From: Ceratobasidium sp. AG-K
Taxonomy: Eukaryota; Basidiomycota; Agaricomycetes; Cantharellales; Ceratobasidiaceae
Length of the DNA: 64,000 nucleotides
Reading direction: 5' to 3'
Assembly: GCA_037039685.1 (NCBI GenBank)
Contig: JAWNGF010000013.1
Coordinates: 269,001-333,000, forward strand
The notes beneath the pieces are model-generated. The model did no database searches, had not been told where the DNA came from, and was given only the letters and a program-made list of their open reading frames with translations. Shown in pieces: positions 24,391-34,799 of this stretch. Numbering within the stretch: position 1 is the first letter of the stretch; the number at the start of each line of letters is the position of its first letter. The translations under genes and the position numbers were made by a program.

Positions 24391-24917
24391 GGATCCTACA
24401 CGTTGGGCTTTAGTACTAATTCAGTCATACAGGCTAAGGCGTATGAACGTATGGGCTAGATTATTGTTCACTCTCTTCTCTCAGGAAAGACACCCCTTCC
24501 TCGAATCCGGCACATTTTTGCTTTTACTTGGTTCGTCCAATCAAGTTCGATGACTCCGTACGCGGAGCTGTGTAAGTATGTTTGCTAATCGAGGGGCTCC
24601 AACGTATTGGACTCGGGCAGTTATGTGCGGTTCGAATACTTGACCTCGACCAAGGTCAGTGGACAATTAGTCAATGTGTAGTATAGAAGTACTCAGCTGC
24701 TTCTCTACAAGTTTTGGAGTACCTCTCATTTCGACCTTTACATTATCCATGTCCTTCACAGGGCTCGTGGAGAACACCTGTTGGAACTTAATGTACTCGT
24801 ACCGCATACCGTTCCATCGCCACCGCAGGATCTGTCCGTATTTGAAATCCTCGCCGCTGGGGGTCGATGTTCGGGCCCGACAGCCAGAATGGCGGGCAAC
24901 GGAGTGTTGAGGGTGCG
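24391..24917. repeat. Diverged outer part of the left inverted-repeat arm
   Basis: This is recognisably the reverse complement of 51969-52520 but with many substitutions and indels, in contrast to the near-identical part that begins at 24918. A coding-like remnant on the minus strand (GQILRWRWNGMRYEYIKFQQ, about 24770-24850) is conserved in both copies with mostly replacing changes. Confidence 0.6.
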
Positions 24918-25357
24918 AATAGCTAACAACTCCACGCTGAGGCAAATTTCAATATGGTTGATTGGGTAGTGCGGAGTTGCAAACCAGCTGCAAACCATGC
25001 TCCCAGCCGGTATTACTTGGTTGGTTTCTACTCCTTCAACAGGTGAGGAAATGTCTCTACTCACACCTACTCCGAGTCAATGCCGGTCGGGGTGTACTGA
25101 GTGTCAGTTGTTTGCTACTTCAGATCATTTGGCTTCTATAACCATGAGATTTTTCGTGGACACAGTCATTATACTACATACATCATCATATATCGTTTGC
25201 TCAAATACCCGAGCCGAAACGGTTGGCATGCATCTTCAACCAACTTTACGATAGTTGGTGAATCGACCAGTCCCTCATAAACCGCAACCCACCTGGAGCT
25301 CGGAATAAAGTACCCCAATCGTGAAAAAATGCATAGGCAGATTGGAAGAAACGATTA

Positions 25358-27019
25358 CTAAACTGCATCCACTCCCGAGGGGATGGTTTCCCCCGTGGTT
25401 TCACCAGGTGCATGGGCGCGACGCTGGCGAGCTTGTGCATCACTATATGCGCGGTATCTATAAGTATACACGGCTCTCGAGGGTCCCTGAATTGCTCACG
25501 GCTTATTGAAGACGCTCTCCGAGCCGGTGAATATGAATCCATCGTAAACAATTGCGGCTAGGACGGCTCCTACGATTGGTCCAATCTAAAATGGATTGTT
25601 AGCCGGTTTGATAACTCGGTTCCGTCAGGTACTCACGATGGGGGTGTAGAGCCAATATTGGCCACGGTAGTTCCATACTATCCCATCCCAAGCGTTATTG
25701 AACGGCTCTCAAAGGAAATGATTTAAGCCTACCTTCGCGGCCGTAACCGGCCATCCAGCACATTAGTCGAGGACCAAGATCGCGAGCAGGGTTAAGCGCG
25801 AAGCTAGTCAAATGCTTAGTACTGGTTGGGCATATAATTTACAAGCATTATAGCGCACCCGGTTTGCATCCCGAGGCAAGCGGCTTCACCAAGAATAGTG
25901 AGAAATAGAACAAGTGGAACGAGGCCACTGGGAGGAGCACCATTGTGTTTATCGGTCACAGCGAAAATCACAAGGAGAAGGAGAGCTGTGCCCAGAACTT
26001 CCGAAAAGAAGCATTGGACTATGTATAGGTATAGATAAGCACGGAGTTTCATTGAAAATGGCACATGTAGGATTCCTCACCTTTAGAGAGATAGGCAACC
26101 TAGGGCATAATCAATTTGAGTAAGCATTGGTCCAACTGATCGAATAAAACCCTACCGGGAAGGTTGCAAACAACGAGGCAGTTCCTGGCACGGTCCGGGT
26201 ACCTTGTCCGCCCTCGAACAAGTCGATAGCCCGATGGTAGTTGGCGTAGACAAGACCAGCACCCGTGCAAGCTCCTAGTGTTTGGGCAAGGATATAGGCG
26301 GGGACCTTCTTCCAAGAAAAGCCGCGGAAGATAGCCTGAACCAATGTGACCGCAGGGTTTATATGTCCGCCCTGGAAGGATGTTTGAGACACCACATGCC
26401 ACTCTGAAACTTAATGAACTCACGGAAATACCGCTCGAAACCCATACTCCGAGCGCGATGCCAACGGCCCAGCCAAAGGAGACGGAAAGGTAGTCCTACA
26501 TCAGAGTGAATTGTCCGTGGATGTGGATCGCAGGTCACACTCACTCCTTTGGGGCTAGACGAGACGGCCGTGTTGCCGGAGAGAGTCACCTGACAGGCAG
26601 CACCAGTACCGAAAATTAGCAAAACCATTGTCTAAGTTGGATTTGGGTGTTAGTTGGTGAGCGAAGTAACGTAAGTCTTGCGAAGGCTGACCCCCAAAAA
26701 CTCCGCTGCCGGTTCCCTGAGATGGTATCTTTGAAGCCAAATGAACATGGACTTGAATGGGTGTTAGGAGGGAGTCCTACCGTATTTTTGCCCATTGGTT
26801 CGGGAACTCTATGGCGTGGTCGAAATCGCTAGCTAGATTGGCCCTATCAGTCCGCTCAAAGTACTGGGCGTTGTCTTTGGAGTGGTGCTTTTCTTCATCC
26901 ATAGACGCCGGTCTGCTCCTTGCAGTCTCACTGCTGTGAATGTAACTCAAGCGAGCGGGGAGACCGGGGGAATCAGGTAAGACACGGCTTGAATGGGGAG
27001 TAACATCGTAAGTAGACAT
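25358..27019 (-). CDS. Aquaglyceroporin (MIP family), copy C
   Basis: The third paralogue lies entirely inside the left arm. The start is ATG 27019 ([19 protein letters not shown]), and the tail ends [15 protein letters not shown]. The first pore motif is [20 protein letters not shown] (about 26320-26375). Next comes [20 protein letters not shown]. The second motif is [20 protein letters not shown] (about 25740-25800). The last exon ends PSGVDAV at TAG 25358. The reading frame is intact through the five-C run at 26966-26970, whereas the right-arm twin at 49868 is not. Sequence and intron layout place it closest to copy B. Confidence 0.88.
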
Positions 27020-27618
27020 GATTACGAAGGAAACTTGCAATAGGAAGCGAAGGGGAAAAGTGTGAGGGATGGTGAGTAGTGCTGAGGTCTGCTGGGTGAT
27101 TTTATATGACACTGTTCCTGGATCACGATAAGGACAACTTGAAACCCATTATACATGATCAGATTGCAGGTCAATGCCCTGCTGGCTTGGACAGCGCCGC
27201 GATACGGCAAGGATTCGTGCGCCATAGCCTAACTGGTAATCATGTTACGAGCGTGGGAGAGTCTTTGAAACGGGTATCATAAGCCCGTCCAAGTGGCACT
27301 GCTCATCATTCAATCGGCGCCAAACACATGATCACTCGAGTGAATTGCACTGGCGGATCGAGCCTCGACCTGGCGAATGATTATCATAAGCTTATCCACA
27401 CGAAATCTATTGAGTCATTTGTTTCTGCTTGCCGATGTGGTAATGCACCGAGAGTTTAAATGATGTTTGGGAAGATGGGAGCCGTCCTCGGCGTTCTTAT
27501 AAACCTGCAGTAGCCGATGAATGCAGTTGAGCTTCCTTCATATACGAAATTGTTCCCTCACCAGTTTTTCGTGTGAAATGCCGCCCCGCCTGAGTCGTTT
27601 GTGGGGGTCTGATGTGTG

Positions 27619-27864
27619 CTCGCTCTACCAAAAACGAGAAATCTCGTTTAGCTCGGGAGGTCTCATAATGCCAGGGACAATCTCGGCAGTCTCCGGAACG
27701 CTCGGGATAGCCCCGAAGCGCTCAGGAGACCAACGAGCAAAAGGCTCGTTTCGGCTCGTAACACCTCGTGAGCACTCACGAGCTGTCACGAGCTCGACGA
27801 GAAAGTCCCAGCCATTACGAGAGCTTGCAACCCAAACGACATTTTTGATATTTGGTAGAGCGAG
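27619..27864. mobile_element. Small inverted-repeat element (MITE-like) with CTCG/CGAG motifs
   Basis: The ends are inverted copies: CTCGCTCTACCAAA at the left and TTTGGTAGAGCGAG at the right. The 246-base interior is dense in CTCG, CGAG and GCTCGTGAGC-like words that could fold. No coding. The mirrored copy is at 49023-49268. Confidence 0.6.
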
Positions 27865-29702
27865 GCAATCCCGCTCATCAGTAAAGCACACGGTAATACT
27901 GCAGCCGATTGACTCTCATAAAGGAGGCAAAGATTCTTAGCAAATAAGAGACATAGGTCAGGTTAATGACAGACAGAGCAGTAGGCATTATATGCACGTT
28001 CGTGTATCGTCCCTAGGATCTTCGGTCATCGCATTCTAAGTGCAATTCAATGTGGAAGCATACACCGGATAAGTAGGATCATTCTATGCGGAATCCCATA
28101 ATCCTGAGCACCGGTCGAAGCCCATTCCGCTCAAGGTCATTTGGTTGATCGATACGCAATGCGCACATGGCCGCAATCCTGATAGGAGTGCATTCATTGC
28201 GCGAGAGATGTTTGCTTCCCCTCCAGGAATTTGATGTACCCCTAGTTAACTGGCAACGCCAACAGTTCCAACCCTCTCGTGCGTCTCTGTTGTTCTGGAG
28301 TTTGCTTTGTTGGCGGACCGCCCGCTGCATGTATGGAATCAATGAACCCAATGGTGCGCAATTACATACTTACCCTGGTGTTCTTCTCTGCAATTGCCCA
28401 TACTTGTCGCGGAATCTTGGTGGATGGCTGTGTATCTCATGGATGCCATTCTCTGAGTTTAGCCAAGATGCGTGATGTGCACCAGGCGAGCCAGCCTCGA
28501 GATCGACAGCTGATCTCCTCTAAATCCAATTAAGTTACAAGTTTACGCCTGGGTTGCGAAACGTCCACGCCTCCCTGCGCTGCGCGCTTCAATTTTACGG
28601 AAATAGATGCGCACTTAGGTCTGATCATACAGGTAGCAGGGTAGCACTCAACAGTCTATTCCCAAAAGAAAAACCCCACTCGATTTAGGCACCGAAGCGC
28701 TCGAACTTTTGAAAGAGCTTGAGTTGGTCTTCGGTCCTTCCCACCCGAGTACCCTACCAGATACCGCTCTCCCAGCGCTTAGACGCCTGAGCGGTGTACA
28801 TCTGAACACGTGGGGAGATAGCACCGTGACAGCTGTAACGTGGCTAGGGTGCAGCATGGATGAGAAGTGGATACCACGTGATAGGATTACTCCCTCTATA
28901 TCTCTCCAAAATGTTGATATTACAGCTTGGGGGCTCGCAGGCGCCACGAATAACAGGAAACCTCTCTTCTTGTGCAATTTTAGCTCATTTTTACTAGCAG
29001 GATGCTGAGAAAACCACTGTCACGTGATACCCGAACTTATCCGCGGATGGTCCATGCTACTCCCTAAACGTGGCCCACGGCGGTGTGTTTTAGTCACGTG
29101 TCGGTTTAGTCCTCCGTCTGGAAGCGCTTTCTCAGACTGGCTAGCTAAGCTGCCTCAAGAGGTGCAAAGATGCCAGGTTCTCTCTCATGCCTACTCCCTC
29201 TGGGTGAGATTCTGGATTTAGTCTAGACCGAGGCGCGTAACTATTAACCTTGTGAGCCGTATGGAGACAAGGTGCCTCCGGTCGGGGTGTGAACCCAGAT
29301 GCCCACTGCTGGACGGGGTACAGGCCTCAATGGGTAATTTTGATGAGCGCTTGGGAGTGCTGCTGCGCTCAAGGCTAGGCTATTCGCACCAACACGCGCC
29401 TCACTGCTTCAACTCGGAACAGGCGAGGTCACGGCCGCAGCAGAATTCAACTAGTTTATTGATGTTTGATCAAGAGATGACTATCTTGTAACTGACCTTC
29501 TGTCTCACTTACCCAAATGTATGCCTTTGGTAAGTCAGTGGTCGAGAGGACTGGTTCGGTCCTGAGCGCTCGGCAAGTTAACAGCGCCACATACACAGTT
29601 CCTGAGTACAAAGCGTGGTCGGAAAGAGCCGGTAGGAAATAAATCTCCGTCCTGCTCTATCAGAAACGTTCACGGACAGGCGCCCGGAGCCGGCGGGGTG
29701 AT
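27865..29702. other. Arm sequence with a possible gene fragment
   Basis: Most of this stretch has no supported gene. At 28660-28860 the + strand reads LDLGTEALELLKELELVFG and then TLPDTALPALRRLSGVHLNT. This has a leucine-rich, F-box/LRR-like flavour and could be a gene fragment. The frame then runs into non-coding-looking sequence. It is mirrored near 48030-48230. Confidence 0.3.
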
Positions 29703-30247
29703 CATTGGGTGCGGCCTCGTAGTGGTCAGATGGCCAGTTGGTCAGATGAGCACTAGTCAGATCCTAAGGTGCAATTAATTTCCATGGAATTGCCTGAATT
29801 TGTCAGTGAAGCATACAACCGACGCGTGACATTCCGCAACCTACCCATATACAAGTATAAATATCCAAAGCGAGGTTAGGTCTCATCGTATGAGTGCGAC
29901 TGGATATATCCTCAAACCCTGGATCTATTTCTGGCCTCGCACCGGAAAGCACGAAGTGACTAAAACTCACATCAGCCGACTCAAGCAAATCCGTCGGTTC
30001 TCTTTTGGGCTCATGAGCGCCGATTTACTTGTGCGTGCTCGCTTAGGTATAGGAGCACAAATTGCACAGCCACTTGGGTGCTCCTGAGTGCTCCTTTACC
30101 CAAGCGAGCACGTATGAGCAAACCGGCGCTCGTTAGCGTCTGAGGATTTTGGTGACGGAGTGTTGGGTCGGATGCAAGTGTCCGCTATCTAACCAGTGCT
30201 CTATCTGACCAGCTGACCAACTGACCGCTGCGGGGCCACACCCATTG
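29703..30247. mobile_element. MITE-like element with long imperfect terminal inverted repeats
   Basis: The left end CATTGGGTGCGGCC and the inverted right end CAATGGGTGTGGCC continue inward as GTCAGTTGGTCAG and AGCACTGGTTAGAT-like blocks. A second, internal hairpin of about 43-base arms (AGCGCCGATTTACTTG... against its imperfect inverse) lies at about 30013-30130. Non-coding. The mirror copy is at 46640-47184. Confidence 0.6.
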
Positions 30248-30595
30248 CAACGCGACAGAATTTGGTACCGATTGTATTATGAAGCTGGCGCTCTCGAGGC
30301 ATTTCTCGCCAATCCCATAAGCTATATAGACTTGAGAGAGCGGTCATGGGCATTTGGTCGAGTCGTTACCATCTTTTGATGAGTGCCCGCATTTGTTCAG
30401 GCAGAGGTCGACACAGCAGCGGGATCCTACGGCAAGAAGATTTTTTTTGAAGAATCTTTTGCCATGTAATGAATAAGGAAAGGGGGGATACGTTACCGGG
30501 AATACAGGAGCACAGCGTTGAGATCATGCCGTGATTACCCACAATGCACAAAGCCAACTTGACTGAATGCAACTCTAACTAAGCACATATTAGAG

Positions 30596-30642
30596 AGTTT
30601 CTGCACAACTGATTTCCGGAGGAAACCAATCGTGCAGAAACT
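30596..30642. repeat. 47-base near-perfect hairpin
   Basis: AGTTTCTGCAC at one end is exactly inverted as GTGCAGAAACT at the other, with an imperfect inner stem around TTTCCGGAGGAAA. The mirror copy is at 46242-46288. It could be a transcription terminator-like stem, a tiny MITE or a protein site. Confidence 0.5.
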
Positions 30643-32019
30643 GTCTATTGGCCTCTCGAATTGGTGAGGAGATTGAGGAAGTAGCATTCATCTCGCCCCC
30701 GGTATATTCGCTTGGAACAAACGGCAGTGCTACGTGTCCTCCACAACCGCGAGATACTAGGCATTGTCATTGAGCAAGGCAAGAGTCTTAGACCCTATTA
30801 AAATTGTCCTCCCACGATTGCCAAGTCATTGAACAACGTCGGTTGCTCAGATCCGAGGCCACACATCGGGATTGGCACAATCACTGGGGGCCCCAGTGGA
30901 TGTTTTTCTACTATAATATGCAGTTCGAGAGACTACCCACTACGTTTTTAGTACGCCGGGTGTAGAGTAATCTGTCGGGCGGGGGTAACAAAGCCGGTGG
31001 ATGGAGGCATAACCGTAGGCGTGGTGCTTATGGCATGCTAACTATTTGGCTAGTACATTTCTTTACATGGGTACCGAGACAAACGAGACAAGATGCTGTA
31101 AAGCCATGATAGCATATGTAGTCGTGTAAAATCCATCAGATGCAATAAAAAGGTCAATGCAAAACCGTTATTTAGCGTCAGTCAGGCATTATCCCCCGCA
31201 AGGTACAACGTTTCCGCGCCAAGGACTACCGAATGAGCGCTGTAGACGAATGCCTTGGTGAGTGGCCCTGCCGTCCCACCGGCACTTCCGCCATCAGTAG
31301 GGTAAGTAGTCAGTACAGCGGGTACAAGCTTACGAGCATGTCGTAGCGAAGCAGAAATGAAAGCTAACTACATGCGTTACCGGTACACCAATATCAAATT
31401 GTTCTCCGGTCCACTTTCCGTTATTTGACAGATACAATGCGGTTGGAACTTAAAACTTCCTTTCGTACTTGGCATTGTCGGCACAAAGAACAACGTAAAA
31501 GCGCGATTAAAGCCCGTTGCACTTAGCATTGAATTTACACGCCAATGCGTGCAAAGGAACAGCGACAATAGTAATATTTGCCTTGTGTGCTCGAGAATGA
31601 GCACGTTAGGCCCTGCTTGTTCCAATTTGACTGTTAATCAACGAGTACTGGAACGTCGGCAGCTGGCGGTGGTCTTCCAAAATATTTGGGATAAGCACTT
31701 TTCCCTCATAGTGATTTCGGCCGTCAGGTAAAATTCTTTCATCTTGGCAAATGCAATGAGAGCGCTCTTTGCTCGGTACGCAAATGATAACTCAGCGACC
31801 ACCGCCTTGTTGTCAATGATTCGGCTTTTATTTATGGAACGGAGCCACAGCGGCCAAGATAGTCGAAACACGCTTCGCTCTCCAACGATTGTTTATATAT
31901 TGGTCAGTTGAACGGAACTTCGTATTCATGGTTATAACTTTTGTTACCGACGAACGGATTGGGTTCAATGCGCCTTCGGTAATTAGCTCTCAGTCGATCT
32001 GCAATTGGCGGCTCGATAG
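30643..32019. other. Arm end and junction, no supported gene
   Basis: Only short frames that are mirrored in the other arm are seen. The near-identity with the right arm ends at 31974 (CGCC), and the class A pheromone module copy 3 begins soon after. Confidence 0.45.
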
Positions 32020-32219
32020 TAGTAGAGTATCACCCAAACTGGAACATGATCGACCAAACACTAGGTCTTGTCTATTACACCATAGCTATACTGTACAAAG
32101 CCGATATTACATACAAGCTACTCATAGCTACTACAGAACAAATGGATCCAGCAGGGCGAGAACGAAAATTTCCCTGGTAAACAGAAGCATATAGGTTGGG
32201 GTGCGAGTCTTGCGCTCGC

Positions 32220-32351
32220 TCAGGCGATGACGCAGCCGCCTCCTCCGCCTGAGGAGCTGGAGTCACCCTTGGCCGCGTCAAAGGGCTGGGAAACATCGAT
32301 GGTCTCGACGGTCTCGACAGTCTCGAAAGTATAAGCGACGGTGGAGTCCAT
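32220..32351 (-). CDS. Putative mating-pheromone precursor, class A, copy 3
   Basis: A 43-residue peptide starting at ATG 32351, MDSTVAYTFETVETVETI..., ending GGGGGCVIA. By eye it is the same protein as at 6459 and 33771. The module (about 32020-32527) is inverted relative to copy 2, so the pair forms a palindrome centred near 33061. Its upstream part is cut at about 32527. The TATA-like box is kept, but the CTATTGTTC motif found in the other copies is lost, so expression may differ. Confidence 0.7.
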   Translation of the reverse strand: MDSTVAYTFETVETVETIDVSQPFDAAKGDSSSSGGGGGCVIA

Positions 32352-32446
32352 TGGGTAGTAAGTGGGTAGACGAAGGGAGAGGTTGGTGCGAATGAAGGCG
32401 GATGAGAGTGTGCGCTGTAGTGCAGAACGAGGATCGCTCGAGCCTC

Positions 32447-32454
32447 ATTTTATG
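32447..32454 (-). promoter_or_regulatory. TATA-like box of class A copy 3
   Basis: CATAAAAT on the minus strand, about 103 bases before the start at 32351, in the same context as copies 1 and 2. Confidence 0.5.
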
Positions 32455-32639
32455 GTCGACTCGAGGCGGAGCACTACTTTGTGCGACTCCGCCCAGTCGT
32501 TTGTCGAGTGCTCACAATTACAACCACCCGTGGTTCATCCCTGGTTTGACTGTTGCGGCTCTTCCCTTGACGCGGATTAACAGGACTGCTATAAACAGTA
32601 GCCGCGATAGCAACTGATTGTCCTATACGGTCACGGCGC

Positions 32640-32705
32640 ACGCGGCCGATTGTTCACTCCCACGTGGTCGTTAAGCTCGACGTCCAAAGCTCATCAAGCG
32701 CCTGT
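32640..32705 (+). promoter_or_regulatory. Relic pheromone-type promoter without a gene
   Basis: This stretch matches 34285-34345, the promoter of the class B gene. It has CGATTGTTCA in place of CTATTGTTCA, then CGTGG, then GACGTCCAAAGCTCATCA followed by GCGC. No CaaX peptide follows on the + strand, so it looks like a decayed seventh copy. Confidence 0.45.
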
Positions 32706-32727
32706 GCAAGTTCCAGTTGGTGCTTTG

Positions 32728-33126
32728 TTATAAGGGTTTCGTGCCTGATTCCTTGGGCATAAGCATGAACAACATATGCTCATGCTCGTTCACTTTCCTG
32801 GCGTTTTGCTCCAACTGTTTCACATCGTTCAAAGGGACTTGGGCAATTATCTGTTCGCATCACTCAGCCCCCTTTACTCGTTTGTCAGACAACCAATGGT
32901 GCATTCGCAAAGGCCATCTCAACACTTCATCCCCACTGAATATTCGCCTTTCATATGAATATACGCTGTACTGCGACTCTTGTACTATAATCGTTATTCC
33001 TTTGGGAGATAATACACTTACGTATACACTAACTCTTAAGACGGAGACCGATACATACCGACACGCCAAACCGCAACTTAGTTCATTGAATTGCCATGCG
33101 CCACCATCCGAGTTGCTGTATTCCAC
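32728..33126 (-). pseudogene. Possible coding remnant of unknown family
   Basis: The minus strand gives a plausible protein-like stretch split by a likely short intron: NSDGGAWQFNELSCGLACR, then ITIIVQESQYSVYSYERRIF and LRWPLRMHHWLSDKRVKGAE. A TGA at about 32860 interrupts it. The same frame continues IIAQVPLNDVKQLEQNARK and stops at TAA 32728. I do not recognise it. It could be a degraded gene. Confidence 0.3.
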
Positions 33127-33502
33127 GTCGAATCATTTGGTTCCAACTCATGGCGGGCTAATGGATATTTTACACTATCGAATCCTCCTTATGCTGATGA
33201 GGCGGTCCAGATATTTCGAGCATCTCGAGACTCGACGCCAGTGAGCCTCCACGATTCATGTATGCATTTGTCTGGTCAACAGAACAATAAGAACAGGCAT
33301 TCCTCACAATGAGGACGACAAGTCGACCAATGTGATACCCCAGCTGATAAACTATGGCCACACCGGTGCCTTGGGCGGAACCAAATCCACAAACCGGCAC
33401 AATCGGATGTGACTGGGATATTTTGATCCTCACGGTACTTGCCGTGCCCGGACCACTGTCACTGGCCGGCTAGCTGACACGATCAGAAGACGCATATAGA
33501 GT

Positions 33503-33675
33503 CTATTGTTCAGTCTTGCTTGGCTCCGTGTCCGGGGCTCATTCTCTGCCTCTCTCACGCGGATCGTCACAGAGGGACAAGGCATGGACTACCGCCGGTT
33601 GTGATTGCGAGCACTCGACAAACGACTGGGCGGAGTCGCACAAAGTAGTGCTCCGCCTCGAGTCGACCATAAAAT
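33503..33675 (+). promoter_or_regulatory. Promoter of class A copy 2
   Basis: CTATTGTTC at 33503-33511 (268 bases before the start codon) and CATAAAAT at 33668-33675 (103 bases before), as in copy 1. Confidence 0.55.
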
Positions 33676-33770
33676 GAGGCTCGAGCGATCCTCGTTCTGC
33701 ACTACAGCGCACACTCTCATCCGCCTTCATTCGCACCAACCTCTCCCTTCGTCTACCCACTTACTACCCA

Positions 33771-33902
33771 ATGGACTCCACCGTCGCTTATACTTTCGAG
33801 ACTGTCGAGACCGTCGAGACCATCGATGTTTCCCAGCCCTTTGACGCGGCCAAGGGTGACTCCAGCTCCTCAGGCGGAGGAGGCGGCTGCGTCATCGCCT
33901 GA
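33771..33902 (+). CDS. Putative mating-pheromone precursor, class A, copy 2
   Basis: This 43-residue peptide is intact from ATG 33771 to TGA 33902 and ends in the CaaX box CVIA. The residues read the same as at 6459, and the few base differences I saw are silent (for example ACT to ACC at codon 4 and GGT to GGC near the end). That points to recent duplication or to constraint on the peptide. It lies about 660 bases upstream of the class B gene, on the same strand. Confidence 0.72.
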   Translation: MDSTVAYTFETVETVETIDVSQPFDAAKGDSSSSGGGGGCVIA

Positions 33903-34291
33903 GCGAGCGCAAGACTCGCACCCCAACCTATATGCTTCTGTTTACCAGGGAAATTTTCGTTCTCGCCCTGCTGGATCCATTTGTTCTGTAGTAGCTATGA
34001 GTAGCTTGTATGTAATATCGGCTTTGTACAGTATAGCTATGGTGTAATAGACAAGACCTAGTGTTTGGTCGATCATGTTCCAGTTTGGGTGATACTCTAC
34101 TACTATCGAGTCGCCAAGTTCAGATCGTCTAGGAGCGTATGAGATCAAACTTAATTTCTAGGTACTGTATTATTTGAGACAAGGCTCGCAGAAGCCATGG
34201 CAAGCATTCTGGGCCTCGTCGGTGGTCACTCGCCATACAGTGTGGTAGATGACTGACCGATCGGCATGTGATTACGTAATGCACGTTTGAT

Positions 34292-34465
34292 CTATTGTTC
34301 AGTCTCGCGTGGCCAATGAGTCCGACGTCCAAAGCTCATCAGGCGCTGTTCCCCACATGAGCCATCACAGGGGGAACAATGCAAGGTATTCCTTACCCGT
34401 CTATTGTCGTTCTGGGAAGACTCGTGCTGCACCGAGCGATTGCCCGGTGTGCGTCCAGTATAAAT
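34292..34465 (+). promoter_or_regulatory. Promoter of the class B pheromone-type gene
   Basis: CTATTGTTC at 34292-34300 (272 bases before the start codon), then GACGTCCAAAGCTCATCA, and a clear TATAAAT at 34459-34465 (105 bases before). Confidence 0.6.
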
Positions 34466-34563
34466 CCCAGCGCGATTCGTGCTTGATCTGCACTAAACAG
34501 CGCACTCTCATCCGCCTGCTAACGCACCTAGTCCTACTACCCTACCCACCTACTACTATACTC

Positions 34564-34683
34564 ATGGACTCTTCCATCGCTTACACTTTCGAGGCCGTCG
34601 AGGCCATCGAGGCTTCCCAACCCTTTGACGCGGCCCAGGGCGACAGCAGCGGAACACCCGGAGGCGCCTGCGTCATCGCCTAG
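34564..34683 (+). CDS. Putative mating-pheromone precursor, class B
   Basis: A 39-residue peptide, MDSSIAYTFEAVEAIEAS at the N-terminus and GGACVIA at the C-terminus before TAG. The start (MDSSIAYTFEAVE) is shared with class C, and the middle (SQPFDAA.GDSS) with class A, so it bridges the two. The CaaX box predicts farnesylation. The last residues before the Cys (DSSGTPGGA) differ from class A, as expected if classes signal to different receptors. That specificity is inference. The protein was seen only once in the window. Confidence 0.7.
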   Translation: MDSSIAYTFEAVEAIEASQPFDAAQGDSSGTPGGACVIA

Positions 34684-34730
34684 GCGCGCACTACTCGCCC
34701 ACACTTGTGCGGGCGCCGAGGCGCGAGCAC

Positions 34731-34790
34731 ATACCCACCCATACCTACCCATACCTACCCACCCGGACCTACCCGCGCTACCCACCTAAA
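34731..34790 (+). repeat. TACCCACC-type short tandem repeat
   Basis: Eight-base units close to TACCCACC, TACCCATA and CTACCC recur in the 3' flank of the class B gene. It is a small, impure minisatellite. Confidence 0.55.
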
Positions 34791-34799
34791 ACCCTCTAT

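Larger units (their letters stand above)
24918..31974 (+). repeat. Left arm of the giant inverted repeat
   Basis: About 7,057 bases are near-identical to the reverse complement of 44910-51968. Paired positions sum to 76884-76887 throughout, with only a few substitutions and two homopolymer length changes noticed (G5 at 26966-26970 and T8 near 30441). The arm holds aquaporin copy C and several small inverted-repeat elements. Confidence 0.95.
33368..34110 (+). repeat. Pheromone-type gene module, class A, copy 2
   Basis: About 740 bases closely similar to 6053-6793 in direct orientation and partly inverted at 32020-32527. It carries a complete promoter, coding sequence and 3' UTR. Confidence 0.85.

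Noticed and set aside
16821..27019. Possible STE3 pheromone receptor among the multi-membrane-span genes
   Set aside because: All carry two NPA-type motifs (HINPAVTL and NPARD) and are aquaglyceroporins. No STE3 gene was recognised in the window.
29240..29330. tRNA-like segment (GGTCGGGGTGTGAACCC resembling a B box)
   Set aside because: No acceptor stem or A box could be aligned to it.
28079..29491. Many mirrored small frames in both giant arms as duplicated genes
   Set aside because: They are mirrored only because the DNA is mirrored. Apart from one leucine-rich fragment they lack domain or splice support.
32717..33244. 175-codon + strand open frame
   Set aside because: It starts with TTG, has no domain and overlaps a more protein-like minus-strand remnant.
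34731..34790. TACCCACC repeat as an interstitial telomere
   Set aside because: The unit is not the TTAGGG/CCCTAA type and the tract is short and impure.
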